A DNA stretch of 18,329 nucleotides from positions 1 through 18,329 of the forward strand of contig USQO01000039.1 of the NCBI GenBank assembly GCA_900556845.1, given 5' to 3'. Positions 6,611 through 15,642 of the stretch are shown here, piece by piece. Below the pieces are notes generated by a model. It searched no databases. It worked only from the letters and a program-made list of their open reading frames with translations, and had not been told where the DNA came from. Source of the stretch: an uncultured Bacteroides sp. (GTDB lineage: Bacteria > Bacteroidota > Bacteroidia > Bacteroidales > Bacteroidaceae). Every line of letters starts with the position of its first letter. Within the stretch, counting starts at the first letter, position 1. The position numbers and the translations under genes are program-made.

Positions 6611-6641
6611 TTTATTATCTGTGTAAGTTTTTCTATTTTTG
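6611..6641 (+). promoter_or_regulatory. Candidate promoter for the GH92 gene
   Basis: TATTTTTG at 6634-6641 matches the TAnnTTTG -7 consensus. TTTA at 6611-6614 lies 19 bases before it and could be a degenerate -33 (consensus TTTG). The leader to the ATG at 6697 would be about 50 bases. It is back to back with the GH18 promoter. Confidence 0.5.
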
Positions 6642-6670
6642 AATGATTAAAAAATGTTATTGAGCGAATA

Positions 6671-6695
6671 ACTATCATTTAACCAAAACTATCAT
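6671..6695 (+). repeat. Direct repeat ACTATCAT in the GH92 leader
   Basis: ACTATCAT occurs at 6671-6678 and again at 6688-6695, ending one base before the ATG at 6697. Spacing is 17 bases. It lies inside the predicted 5' leader, so it could affect translation or be chance. Confidence 0.35.
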
Positions 6696-6696
6696 C

Positions 6697-8931
6697 ATGA
6701 AGAGTACAATCTTTACAGTAACCATGACGGCCTGCATGGGTCTGGCCGTATCATGTACACAGCCACAAAATGCACAGCAGGAGCAAGACGTGCGCCTGAC
6801 CAGTTTTGTGGACCCTAAAATTGGCTCCGGCGGACACGGACATGTCTTTGTGGGAGCGAACGTGCCTTACGGTATGGTACAGGTGGGACCGTCCAGCATT
6901 CCGCAGGAATGGGACTGGGTTTCGGGATACCATGTATCGGATTCTACCGTAATCGGATTCCCGCACATGCACCTCAGCGGAACGGGTATCGGCGACTTGC
7001 ACGACATTAACGTGATGCCTGTTACAGGCAGCGTGAAATATGCCCGCGGCAACGAAAAGGACCCGCAGTCGGGTCTGTGGTCGTATTCCGACCGTACGCA
7101 GGAAGTGGTGCGACCGGGTTACTACAAGACGTATCTTACCCGCTATCAGGTGAACGTGGAGCTGACGGCGACCAAACGTGTAGGTTTCCATAAATATACC
7201 TTCCCTGCTTCGGCCGAAGCAGGTATCGTATTCGACTTGCAGAACGGCGGCTGCTGGGACAGTCCGACGGAAGCATCCATCCAGGTGCTGAACGACAGTA
7301 CTATCTGCGGTTACCGCTACTCTACCGGATGGGCCAACGACCAGCGTGTGTTCTTCCGTGCCGTGTTCTCGAAACCGTTCAAGAACTTCCGCCTGATTGC
7401 CGACGGCAAGGAAACAAGCGGCAAGGAAGCCAAGGCGAAAGTGCTGTACGGACGTGCTGATTTCGAAACGCAGCAGAATGAGGATATCTATATGAAAGTG
7501 GCGCTCTCGCCTACCTCTACCGAAGCGGCTGCACAGAACCTGACTGCCGAGTTGCCGGGTTGGGACTTTGAAAAGACCATCGCTGCTGCCGATGAGGCTT
7601 GGAACCAGGAGCTTTCGAAAATCAAGATTACAACCAACAATGAGGCAGACCGCCGCATTTTCTATACAGGCTTGTATCACACTATGATTGCTCCGTCTGA
7701 ATTCTGCGACGTGAACGGTGACTACTACGGTGCCGACCACCAGATGCACAAGAGTGAGGGCTTCGTGAATTATACTACCTTCTCTTTGTGGGATACGTAT
7801 CGTGCTGCACAGCCGCTCATGACGCTGATTCATCCGGAAAAAATGCCCGACATCGTGAACACCATGCTGCGTATCTACCAGCAGCAGGGCAAATTGCCGG
7901 TATGGCACCTCATGGGTTGCGAAACAGACTGCATGGTAGGTAACCCGGGTATTCCTGTAGTGGCGGATGCGGTATTGAAAGGTTTCACCGGTTTCGATAA
8001 GGAGCTGGCTTACGAAGCACTGAAGAATTCGGCTATGCGCGACGAACGTGGTATGGACTTGCGCAAGAAATACGGTTATATCCCCTACGACAAGATGGGT
8101 GAATCGGTAGCCTACGACTTGGAATATGCCCTGGCCGACTGGTCGGTGGCTCAGGTAGCCAAACTGATGGGAAAGACGGAAGACTACGATTATTTCCTGA
8201 AACGCAGCCAGTCGTACCGACACCTGTTTGATGCCCAGACAGGCTTTATGCGCGGAAAGAGCGTAAGCGGAAAATTCAACGAACCGTTCAATCCGTTCAG
8301 CTCTACACACCGTAAAGACGATTATTGCGAGGGTAATGCATGGCAGTATACCTGGCTGGTTCCGCACGATGTAGAAGGTCTGGTGAACTGCTTTGGCAGC
8401 AAAGAGGCATTCATCACCAAGCTTGACTCGCTCTTCATTGCCGAAGGTAATGCCGGAACTGAATCATCGCCTGACATCAGCGGACTGATTGGCCAGTATG
8501 CACACGGAAACGAACCGAGTCATCACATTATCTATATGTATACAATGGTAGGCCAGCCTTGGAAAGCTGCCGACCGTGTTCGTGAAGTCTTCAAGACGAT
8601 GTATCACGACCAGCCGGACGGTTTGTCGGGCAACGAAGACGTTGGTCAGATGTCGGCATGGTACGTGATGTCTACACTGGGCTTCTATCAGGTAGAACCG
8701 GCTGGCGGACGTTACTTCTTCGGCTCACCGCTGTTCGACAAAGCTGTAGTGAAAGTGGCTGGCGGCGAATTCACCATCACTGCCCTGAACAACAGCGACG
8801 AGAACCGCTACATCCAGAGTATCCGCCTCAACGGACAACCGTATAACAAAGCATGGATTGACCATGCAGACATTGCCAAGGGTGGTACACTGGAAATCAC
8901 AATGGGCAAAGAACAGACTTGCTGGTATTGA
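6697..8931 (+). CDS. GH92 exo-alpha-mannosidase lipoprotein
   Basis: GH92 enzymes are calcium-dependent inverting exo-mannosidases that trim alpha-1,2, -1,3, -1,4 or -1,6 mannose, in gut Bacteroides mainly from host and yeast N-glycans and mannans. The 744-residue protein has a lipoprotein signal (lipobox AVSC, Cys20), then the N-terminal beta-sandwich with FVDPKIGSGGHGHVFVGANVPYGMVQVGP and GFPHMHLSGTG. The catalytic (alpha/alpha)6 domain shows GCETDCMVGNPGIPV, CEGNAWQYTWLVPHD with the predicted acid Glu545, NEPSHHI, and LSGNEDVGQMSAWYVMSTLGFY with the predicted base residues Glu647/Asp648. Length and motif order are full for the family. It starts 140 bases from the divergent GH18 gene and ends at a terminator shared with GH20. 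Linkage preference cannot be read from motifs alone. Confidence 0.95.
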   Translation: MKSTIFTVTMTACMGLAVSCTQPQNAQQEQDVRLTSFVDPKIGSGGHGHVFVGANVPYGMVQVGPSSIPQEWDWVSGYHVSDSTVIGFPHMHLSGTGIGDLHDINVMPVTGSVKYARGNEKDPQSGLWSYSDRTQEVVRPGYYKTYLTRYQVNVELTATKRVGFHKYTFPASAEAGIVFDLQNGGCWDSPTEASIQVLNDSTICGYRYSTGWANDQRVFFRAVFSKPFKNFRLIADGKETSGKEAKAKVLYGRADFETQQNEDIYMKVALSPTSTEAAAQNLTAELPGWDFEKTIAAADEAWNQELSKIKITTNNEADRRIFYTGLYHTMIAPSEFCDVNGDYYGADHQMHKSEGFVNYTTFSLWDTYRAAQPLMTLIHPEKMPDIVNTMLRIYQQQGKLPVWHLMGCETDCMVGNPGIPVVADAVLKGFTGFDKELAYEALKNSAMRDERGMDLRKKYGYIPYDKMGESVAYDLEYALADWSVAQVAKLMGKTEDYDYFLKRSQSYRHLFDAQTGFMRGKSVSGKFNEPFNPFSSTHRKDDYCEGNAWQYTWLVPHDVEGLVNCFGSKEAFITKLDSLFIAEGNAGTESSPDISGLIGQYAHGNEPSHHIIYMYTMVGQPWKAADRVREVFKTMYHDQPDGLSGNEDVGQMSAWYVMSTLGFYQVEPAGGRYFFGSPLFDKAVVKVAGGEFTITALNNSDENRYIQSIRLNGQPYNKAWIDHADIAKGGTLEITMGKEQTCWY

Positions 8932-8959
8932 TTTTCCTCCTTATAAAAGGATATAAAAG

Positions 8960-8998
8960 AACGGCTGACTCAGTTTTTCCGATGCTGAGTCAGCCGTT
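8960..8998. terminator. Bidirectional terminator between GH92 and GH20
   Basis: A perfect 14-bp stem, AACGGCTGACTCAG (8960-8973) with CTGAGTCAGCCGTT (8985-8998), encloses an 11-base loop. T-rich sequence follows on the plus side (TTTTCATTT) and on the minus side (complement of the A-rich 8945-8958). It separates the convergent genes ending at 8931 and 9033. Confidence 0.9.
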
Positions 8999-9032
8999 TT
9001 CATTTATCAGTTAAGCCTGTATGTAGAAGAAA

Positions 9033-10919
9033 TCAGGAATTGGCACGCTTGCGAAGCTCGTCGATGGTAAGTGAGATAACCTTGCCGCTGGGCTTTCCAG
9101 CCCGGTATGTAACTACACGCAGACGGGTAGCATCCTTCGGGATACGCAACGGTTCGGTATAAGCCGGTGCACAATCGTCGGGGTCTGTATTGTCGAATGT
9201 GTAGTAAATCTTCGAATCCTCCAGCTCGCATCCCAGTTTAATCCGCAGCTCGCCGCTCTCCAGATACGGAGTCACAATGGCATTGTACATGCTGCGGGCA
9301 TAACGGATATTGGCCGCCTCAGCCCGTTCGAAATGCTTCTCTACACGCGGCCAGAAGCCGTTCCAGTCCGTTTTATCGGGTCCGCTCCACAAAACTTCTG
9401 CCAAAGCCCATCCGCGCGGCCAGGTCATGTACTCGGCATGACGGAAGGTCGGTACCGCTTCACTCCACAAGTTGCCCTGCGCTCCAAGAACCATGCCCTC
9501 GGGAATACTGTCGGGCACCGGATTAAAGCGGTAACAGTCCGTCAGACAGCACATGGAGTAAGTAACCGGCTCTACCGACGGCTCTCCCTGATACAAGTCC
9601 AAGTAGCAATGCTGGGTAGGCGTCATAATAACATGGTGGTGTGCCTTGGCAGCTTCTATACCACCGTCCATTCCCTGCCAGCTCATCACCGTAGCCTCGG
9701 GAGCCAGTCCGCCTTCCAGAATTTCATTCCAACCAATCAGGCGTTTGCCTTTCTGTTTCAGCATACCCTCCAGACGATGGATGAAATAACTCTGCAGCTC
9801 TTTTTCATCCTTCAGCTGCTCGGTGCGTTTCCGCTGCTGACACTTGGGACACTTTGCCCAAAAGCCTTTGAAACACTCATCGCCTCCTACATGGATATAC
9901 TCATCCGGGAAAAGTGCAGCGACTTCGGTAAACACTTTATCCAGAAACTCGAAGGTCTTTTCATTGCCCACGCACAAGGCATTCTCGTCGATGCCGTAAA
10001 ACTTATTGCCGACATTGATGGCCTGAGGTGCCTTGAAGCAGGCCAGTTCGGGATAGGCCACCAGTGCAGCCAGACTGTGACCGGGAACATCGATTTCCGG
10101 AATAACCCGTACATAGCGCTGACGGGCATAGGCCAGCACTTCCTTTATATCTTCCTGCGTATAATATCCACCGTAGGTAACCGGCTCACCCGGTTGCTGC
10201 GGACTCCGCGACCACCAGTCGCCTACACGCTCTGCGCGCCAGGCTCCCACCTCGGTCAGCCGGGGAAGCGACTTGATTTCAATTCTCCAGCCCTGGTCGT
10301 CGGTCAGATGCCAGTGGAATACATTCATTTTATACTCGGCCAGCTCGTCGATATAATGCATTACCTCCTCTTTGGTAAACCAGTGACGGCTGACATCCAG
10401 CATCAGGCCACGCCATTCAAAGCGCGGTTTATCGGTAATCTGGGCACAGGGTATCGTCCAGTTTGCATCCGGTTGTACTTCGCTGCTCCTGATTTCCTTG
10501 GGAAGCATCTGCAAAAGTGTCTGTACGCCATAAAAGATACCTGCGGGACGGGCTGCTTCCAGACGTATCTTATCGGTTTCCACTGCCAGACGATAGCCTT
10601 CATCACCCAGTTCCGACTCATCGACCAATGCGAGTTGGATATCTCCTTTCTCCTGTACCGGGAGTGCATAACCCGTGGCAGGATTCAGTTTTCCGTTAAA
10701 GTAAGCGGCAATAGCCGTCAACTCGGCATTGGTTGCATCTGCCCCAATGGTTGTAGACCGGGTCAGCCTGAAAGCATTATCCCCGAATGTACATTCCTGC
10801 GGAACAGGAATCAGTGCCGGCAGCTCTTCTACCGGCCGCACTGCCGAAGAACAAGCCAGCAACCACCCCGTGCAGCACCCTACTGCACACCATTTCATCA
10901 CACGTTTCATGTTTTTCAT
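9033..10919 (-). CDS. GH20 beta-N-acetylhexosaminidase lipoprotein
   Basis: It removes terminal beta-GlcNAc or beta-GalNAc by substrate-assisted catalysis. The 628-residue protein starts with a lipoprotein signal (lipobox LLAC, Cys23). A GH20b-type N-terminal domain (about 35-160, GYRLAVETDKIRLEA and AGIFYGVQTLLQML) precedes the TIM barrel (from FEWRGLMLDVSRHW at about 168). Barrel features are FHWHLTDDQGWRIE (201-214), PEIDVPGHS (274-282) and the catalytic pair Asp347-Glu348 in HVGGDEC. The C-terminal part (about 545-625, YYTFDNTDPD and LRVVTYRAGKPSG) is a chitobiase C-terminal/Fn3-like domain. An alternative start at Met4 is possible. It begins 13 bases after the GH2 stop, so it is the last gene of the apparent five-gene unit. 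In the N-glycan context it would remove antenna or core GlcNAc. Confidence 0.94.
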   Translation of the reverse strand: MKNMKRVMKWCAVGCCTGWLLACSSAVRPVEELPALIPVPQECTFGDNAFRLTRSTTIGADATNAELTAIAAYFNGKLNPATGYALPVQEKGDIQLALVDESELGDEGYRLAVETDKIRLEAARPAGIFYGVQTLLQMLPKEIRSSEVQPDANWTIPCAQITDKPRFEWRGLMLDVSRHWFTKEEVMHYIDELAEYKMNVFHWHLTDDQGWRIEIKSLPRLTEVGAWRAERVGDWWSRSPQQPGEPVTYGGYYTQEDIKEVLAYARQRYVRVIPEIDVPGHSLAALVAYPELACFKAPQAINVGNKFYGIDENALCVGNEKTFEFLDKVFTEVAALFPDEYIHVGGDECFKGFWAKCPKCQQRKRTEQLKDEKELQSYFIHRLEGMLKQKGKRLIGWNEILEGGLAPEATVMSWQGMDGGIEAAKAHHHVIMTPTQHCYLDLYQGEPSVEPVTYSMCCLTDCYRFNPVPDSIPEGMVLGAQGNLWSEAVPTFRHAEYMTWPRGWALAEVLWSGPDKTDWNGFWPRVEKHFERAEAANIRYARSMYNAIVTPYLESGELRIKLGCELEDSKIYYTFDNTDPDDCAPAYTEPLRIPKDATRLRVVTYRAGKPSGKVISLTIDELRKRANS

Positions 10920-10932
10920 AAGCGATTTATCA

Positions 10933-13608
10933 TTAGTTTATTCTATTTTTAAAATCCTCGACAACAATTTCTACCTGCTCTTTAGGTACATCGGCTCCGA
11001 AAGTAAAGCTAATTACCTTACGGTCGCCCGGCATCAACGTTACGTAGTTATCCGAATAATGAACCGGAAGGATACGTTTACCCGTCTGCTTATTGAATAC
11101 CTTTACCCGATTGAAGAAGCTGATATCCTTGTCGGCCTGCAGCGTCACCGTTCCGCTATACTTATTCCCCTGCTTTTCCAGATGTGTGGTAATGACCGGA
11201 CGGGTTGCCGGTAACTCACCCAGTGTACGGTAATCTTTTTCCAGTGAAGTAAGCCAATAAATATTATCGGTAAGTTCTTTACCACCGGCATCACACAAAG
11301 TCAGTTTCAAGAAGTATACTCCGGTAACTCCGTCTACGGAAGGTACCTCAAACAAAGTTCCCACTTGCGAAGCTTCCGCTACCGCATCCGCTTCCTGCTG
11401 CCACAGCAACTCCCCTTTACGATTGAAGACCTCTGCTTTCACTCTCAAACCGTTTACCCGCTCTACACCCGTATTCATCAGCATCACCTTACGAGTCACC
11501 CGGTTATAAAAAGGATGCAAAGGCTCACAGCCCTTACGCGTGCCATATAACGATGCATTTACATCCAGATACCAGTCGTACATCTGTCCCCGCAAAGCAG
11601 TCCACGGATTCTGTGTTTTCCAAATCAGTACACCAGTGTACCAGTCCCACATGTGCGAAGCCCAACCTTCCATAAAGCTGCGGTACTGATCATAATTCAC
11701 CACCTGTGCCAGTTTGCAGTAATCCTCAATGCTGTTTACTTCGCCATACCGTTCCAAATGCTCTCCGTAACCCAAGTCCTTGTGATACTGCCAGCATGCA
11801 TTCCGTGTACGCCCCTTGCGAGGGAAACCTCTCAAGTCATTTTCACTCATAAACTCCCTGAAACTTTCCACTTCGGGAGAACCTACCGAACCTGCTTCCG
11901 GATTGAACGGATGCGAACGGAATGTATAGAACCACTCCAGCTCCTGAATACCATAAGGGCCGTCGCCGTTATCGCCCAGATAGTTTCGTGTAAACAGTGA
12001 ATCAGTAGAATAACTTACCATCAAGCGGTTAGGGTCCAGACGTGGAAAGAGGTCCGTTTTCAAAGCTTCGTCTATATCTTTTGCCAGCGGCCACTCGTTG
12101 GCACCACACCACAAGCAAAGACTGGGGTGATTGCGGATCATCTTGATCTGGTCCTCTGCCATCCGCAAAAACAGTGCATGATTGTCTGGATATTCCCAGC
12201 GCCTTTCCCTGGAGTCGGCCTTCGTAGCATCTTTCCACGCACCGTTACAGTCACCACTTCCCCACAAATCTTGGAAAACTAAAATACCATATTTATCGCA
12301 TGCTTCGTAAAACTCCGGACGCTCCAGCAATGCACCGCCCCACACACGAATCATGCGCAAATTCATTTCGGCATGAAAGCGTACTTCGTGGTCGTAACGC
12401 TCGGGCGAAAGACGCAGCAGCCAGTCGGAATCAATGTAATTGCCTCCGGTGATGTAAATGCGCTGTCCGTTTACATAAAACTCGCGTCCACCGTTTTGCG
12501 GATTCTTGCGGGTATCAATCTGACGGAGACCAAAACGGACTGTCTCCGCATCACACCGGCGGTCATCGAGCGTCACAGAAAAACGGATTTGCTGGAGAGG
12601 CTGCTCTCCCACACCATTCGGCCACCAGAGTTCCGGATTCCTTACTTCTATAGGTTTAAACGATACCACCCTTGTTTCACGCGGCAACAATGAGACACGC
12701 TGTCTGTACTCAGCCCCACGATATTGTGCCGTCACCACTGCCTCAACCGGACCATCGGTAAGATTTTGCGCTTCGACGGAAGCATCTACGTAAGCCGGTT
12801 TCTGCTGTTTGTCCGAAGGTTTCCGGATACCCGGCACTCGTGTCATCACATACGGATGCTGAATCTGTACATCACCGGTCACCGTGAGCGAAACCTCGTC
12901 CCAAATCCCAGTATTGCGGTCGCGGACCGGCTGTATCCAGTCCCATCCCGGTGTATACTGCATCGTGCAGTTGCGTGCGATACGCCCGTCACCTCCCTGA
13001 CCGCCGTTCGGATTTCCTACATAGTCGGGCGGAAAGACCAGCACAGCCAGCACATTGACCGAGTCTTTTCTAAGCAACGGCGTTACCTCATAATGCTGGC
13101 GAAGAAACATGCCCTCGTGTGTTTCCCGATTCACCCGCTTTCCGTTGAGAAAGATTTCTGCCTTGTAGTTGATACCCCTGAAGTTGAGCCAGACACGGCG
13201 ACCCTCCGTATCAGCATTGCGTAATACAAACGGACGCACAAACCAATAAGTATAGTAATCACGGCCCACCCGATAAATATCCGGAATCAGTTCATTGTTC
13301 ATGCCCACTTCCGGAGCCGGAAATAGTCCGTTATCCAACAAAGTCGTCAGTACCGTACCCGGCACCGTAGCCTTCAACCACCCCTGATTATTGAACACAC
13401 CGGATGTAAGTCTGTTTCCATCATCGCCTACATCACGCACATTACGTGCAAACCATCCATCGTGCAACAATACTTTCTCGCCCTTCTCGGGTAAAATCAA
13501 GACATTTTGTCCTGCTTCAACAGCTGGATTTTGACGGGAAGAAATCTCTCCCCAAACATGTACCGACAAGATCAGCCAGCAAGCTAACCATATACAAAGT
13601 CCTTTCAT
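10933..13608 (-). CDS. GH2 exo-glycosidase of the beta-mannosidase / exo-beta-glucosaminidase clade
   Basis: The 891-residue secreted protein has a type I signal peptide (about 1-20, ending VHVWG). GH2 domains follow in order: sugar-binding jelly roll (about 50-225), immunoglobulin-like domain (about 230-350), TIM barrel (about 360-700) and C-terminal beta-sandwich domains. The barrel carries GGNYIDSDW, MIRVWGGALLE and the acid/base Glu505 in CGANEWP. The likely nucleophile is Glu571 in NPEAGSVGSPEVES. Those contexts, plus GVLIWKTQNPWTALRGQMYDWYLD near residue 700, resemble plant endo-beta-mannosidase and actinobacterial exo-beta-glucosaminidase more than LacZ. Beside a GH20 and near GH92 and GH18, cleavage of the core Man-beta-1,4-GlcNAc bond is the best guess; GlcN or modified substrates remain possible. 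It starts 10 bases after the channel gene and ends 13 before GH20. Confidence 0.88.
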   Translation of the reverse strand: MKGLCIWLACWLILSVHVWGEISSRQNPAVEAGQNVLILPEKGEKVLLHDGWFARNVRDVGDDGNRLTSGVFNNQGWLKATVPGTVLTTLLDNGLFPAPEVGMNNELIPDIYRVGRDYYTYWFVRPFVLRNADTEGRRVWLNFRGINYKAEIFLNGKRVNRETHEGMFLRQHYEVTPLLRKDSVNVLAVLVFPPDYVGNPNGGQGGDGRIARNCTMQYTPGWDWIQPVRDRNTGIWDEVSLTVTGDVQIQHPYVMTRVPGIRKPSDKQQKPAYVDASVEAQNLTDGPVEAVVTAQYRGAEYRQRVSLLPRETRVVSFKPIEVRNPELWWPNGVGEQPLQQIRFSVTLDDRRCDAETVRFGLRQIDTRKNPQNGGREFYVNGQRIYITGGNYIDSDWLLRLSPERYDHEVRFHAEMNLRMIRVWGGALLERPEFYEACDKYGILVFQDLWGSGDCNGAWKDATKADSRERRWEYPDNHALFLRMAEDQIKMIRNHPSLCLWCGANEWPLAKDIDEALKTDLFPRLDPNRLMVSYSTDSLFTRNYLGDNGDGPYGIQELEWFYTFRSHPFNPEAGSVGSPEVESFREFMSENDLRGFPRKGRTRNACWQYHKDLGYGEHLERYGEVNSIEDYCKLAQVVNYDQYRSFMEGWASHMWDWYTGVLIWKTQNPWTALRGQMYDWYLDVNASLYGTRKGCEPLHPFYNRVTRKVMLMNTGVERVNGLRVKAEVFNRKGELLWQQEADAVAEASQVGTLFEVPSVDGVTGVYFLKLTLCDAGGKELTDNIYWLTSLEKDYRTLGELPATRPVITTHLEKQGNKYSGTVTLQADKDISFFNRVKVFNKQTGKRILPVHYSDNYVTLMPGDRKVISFTFGADVPKEQVEIVVEDFKNRIN

Positions 13609-13618
13609 AGATTAGATA

Positions 13619-15640
13619 TTATTTCTTAGTAAACTCTATCACGTCATTTAAAAAGCGTGTAATCATCACATCGTAATGCCGGGAATCCTCACAGAGCCTG
13701 TCATAAGGTGTGATATCTTTATGCCTGAATTCTCCTTTCAAACGCTTAGATTTCTGCTGGGCAACATTCTTCGTTTCCGGGTTATCAGCCTGACTTAACA
13801 AAACTTCACGCTCTTCGATTGTCAGTGCCGAGAAACCCACCAGCAGTTTTTCAATATTCCAGCGGTTATGTTCTACTTCTGCATAGCGTTCCACATCGGC
13901 GTCTGTCAGTGCAGATGCATTGATACCTTCTGCACGCATCGACCTTAATTTGGTATGAATCGAATTTGCTGCAAAAATATTCGACAACTGATTGGCAAAA
14001 GGTAACTGATACCATAAGGCATCCAGTACCTGCATATCCTTCGTCATCATGACATAATTATCACATTCAGAATAAACATAGTTTATCCGTTTAGCATGCA
14101 ATATACGTCTGTACAACTGGCTGTCATAGCAGTCGTGAATCATACCAAAGGGATACAGATGCTGATAGCGTTCTGTCTTTCTGGCCTGTTCTATAATTTC
14201 ACTGGTATCAGACTGATACACAAAAACAGGAATTTTCATACGATGCACCACATCCGGCATATAAAGTGCTGAAGCAAGATTGGCGACCGGTTCCTTACCA
14301 CATACGGCAAAAGTCAGAATATCACTTCCACTCTGATGCAGCTCACAACATTTCTTTATCAAATCACGTACCGGTTCTGTTTCAATTCCACCATCCACAA
14401 ACTCCCATTCCACATCCAGAAAATCGCCGTATTTTGTATCCGGCCAGAAAGAAACCGTTTTATGCTCCGTCCGGTACACCGAATGTGACAAGGCAAACAA
14501 ACTGTGATAATGTCCTTTGAAGAAATTCATCTCCTGTTCGATATCAGGAGCCACAAAAGTTATTTTTGTCCGGAGACCTTTCGTCTTAAAATTAGGATAA
14601 TGAGCAATATGAGCCACCGTAGTAGCCATCGCCAATGCCATCTGTGTCATTCCAAAAACCACAAAATGCACTCTTTTCTCTGCATCGGCACCAATTCCTT
14701 CGCGATCGATTGCGGGATAGTCGAACTGCTCGTACCTTCTGGACACCAGTACTTGCTGTGCCCAACTTTCCTGAATATCAATCAACGTCAGCTCCGTCTG
14801 ACATACCGGCGAACTCTTTTGATACTGAAAGACATGGTACGAAGTGAGATTATCGATTACAACAAAACATTTCAGAACGGTTTTTCGCGCACTTACCAGT
14901 TTTTTTATTCGTTCGTAGCAGGAAATATTCAGCGCATCATGATCCTTTTCGTTGCTGCAACCGGTGATATATACCCTATTGGCATACTGTACACGTACTC
15001 GAAGCAATTCCTCATCCGAATCCCTATTACCAAAAAGCAACACGACCCGGTGTAATTCCAGCGACGAGAGTCTGGAACGTAACAAATTTTGCAATTCTTC
15101 GATGTTTTGAGTAGTAAGTACCACGATATCCATCCGGTTATTTTCCGGATTCGATACTAACGAACGAATAATGCCTATCAGTATTTCTCCACCTCCAAAT
15201 AACAAAATATGATTCGTAAAGCTATATCTTACCAAACCGTTTTTGAAGGCTTCTACACGAGCTTCAAGAATATTGGATATTACGGAAACCAGTATTCCCG
15301 TAAACGTAACTGCACCAAAAATGGCAATAAGAAAACTGAACCACCGATTGGGCGAATGCTCTTTTGGAGCCCTCGCTTCTGCCTCATCATAACCCGTGCT
15401 GCAAGAGTCTGCCGATACAACCTCGTACACATCTTCGGCAGATACCGCACCCGGATCTATCATAAGCTCCAGAATGTGCACCGGCTCTACAATACGCGGA
15501 TTGAGCCAACTGTTTATCAAAAAGAACAGGAGATAAAAACCTATCAACATCCCCAACAGCCATACAAACTGTCTCCACCGTGCTACCGAAAACGAACGGT
15601 CAAATCCCAGCTTAAACCATTTCCAGATACGTGCCCACAT
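13619..15640 (-). CDS. CASTOR/POLLUX-like ion-channel protein with RCK regions and an RyR-like C-terminus
   Basis: This 673-residue membrane protein appears to be a ligand-gated cation channel. An amphipathic W/K-rich start is followed by membrane helix 1 (about 24-46), an extracytoplasmic loop of about 50 residues with Asp62-Pro63-Gly64, and helix 2 (about 101-123). Next comes VSNILEARVEAFKNGLVRYSFTNHILLFGGG (split here at about 120-150), which parallels the helix-2-to-RCK junction of plant CASTOR/POLLUX. RCK-type Rossmann region 1 is about 143-300 and region 2 about 323-480 (VHFVVFGMTQMALA). The tail (about 583-671) keeps RyR-type marks: AEVEHNRWNIEKLLVGF, then HKDITPYDRL and a YD. It begins 2 bases after the 121-residue gene and is 10 bases before GH2. 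The ion, ligand and role are unknown; the DPG/filter equivalence is inferred. Confidence 0.78.
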   Translation of the reverse strand: MWARIWKWFKLGFDRSFSVARWRQFVWLLGMLIGFYLLFFLINSWLNPRIVEPVHILELMIDPGAVSAEDVYEVVSADSCSTGYDEAEARAPKEHSPNRWFSFLIAIFGAVTFTGILVSVISNILEARVEAFKNGLVRYSFTNHILLFGGGEILIGIIRSLVSNPENNRMDIVVLTTQNIEELQNLLRSRLSSLELHRVVLLFGNRDSDEELLRVRVQYANRVYITGCSNEKDHDALNISCYERIKKLVSARKTVLKCFVVIDNLTSYHVFQYQKSSPVCQTELTLIDIQESWAQQVLVSRRYEQFDYPAIDREGIGADAEKRVHFVVFGMTQMALAMATTVAHIAHYPNFKTKGLRTKITFVAPDIEQEMNFFKGHYHSLFALSHSVYRTEHKTVSFWPDTKYGDFLDVEWEFVDGGIETEPVRDLIKKCCELHQSGSDILTFAVCGKEPVANLASALYMPDVVHRMKIPVFVYQSDTSEIIEQARKTERYQHLYPFGMIHDCYDSQLYRRILHAKRINYVYSECDNYVMMTKDMQVLDALWYQLPFANQLSNIFAANSIHTKLRSMRAEGINASALTDADVERYAEVEHNRWNIEKLLVGFSALTIEEREVLLSQADNPETKNVAQQKSKRLKGEFRHKDITPYDRLCEDSRHYDVMITRFLNDVIEFTKK

Positions 15641-15642
15641 AA

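Noticed and set aside
6751..8367. 538-codon open frame on the minus strand inside the GH92 gene
   Set aside because: It is an exact antisense shadow of a gene with full GH92 motifs. The translation is rich in His, Arg and Val with no family features, as expected from the codon bias of the real gene.
9333..10952. 539-codon open frame on the plus strand across the GH20 gene
   Set aside because: It is an antisense shadow of a gene with the complete GH20 active site, and no recognisable domain appears in its translation.
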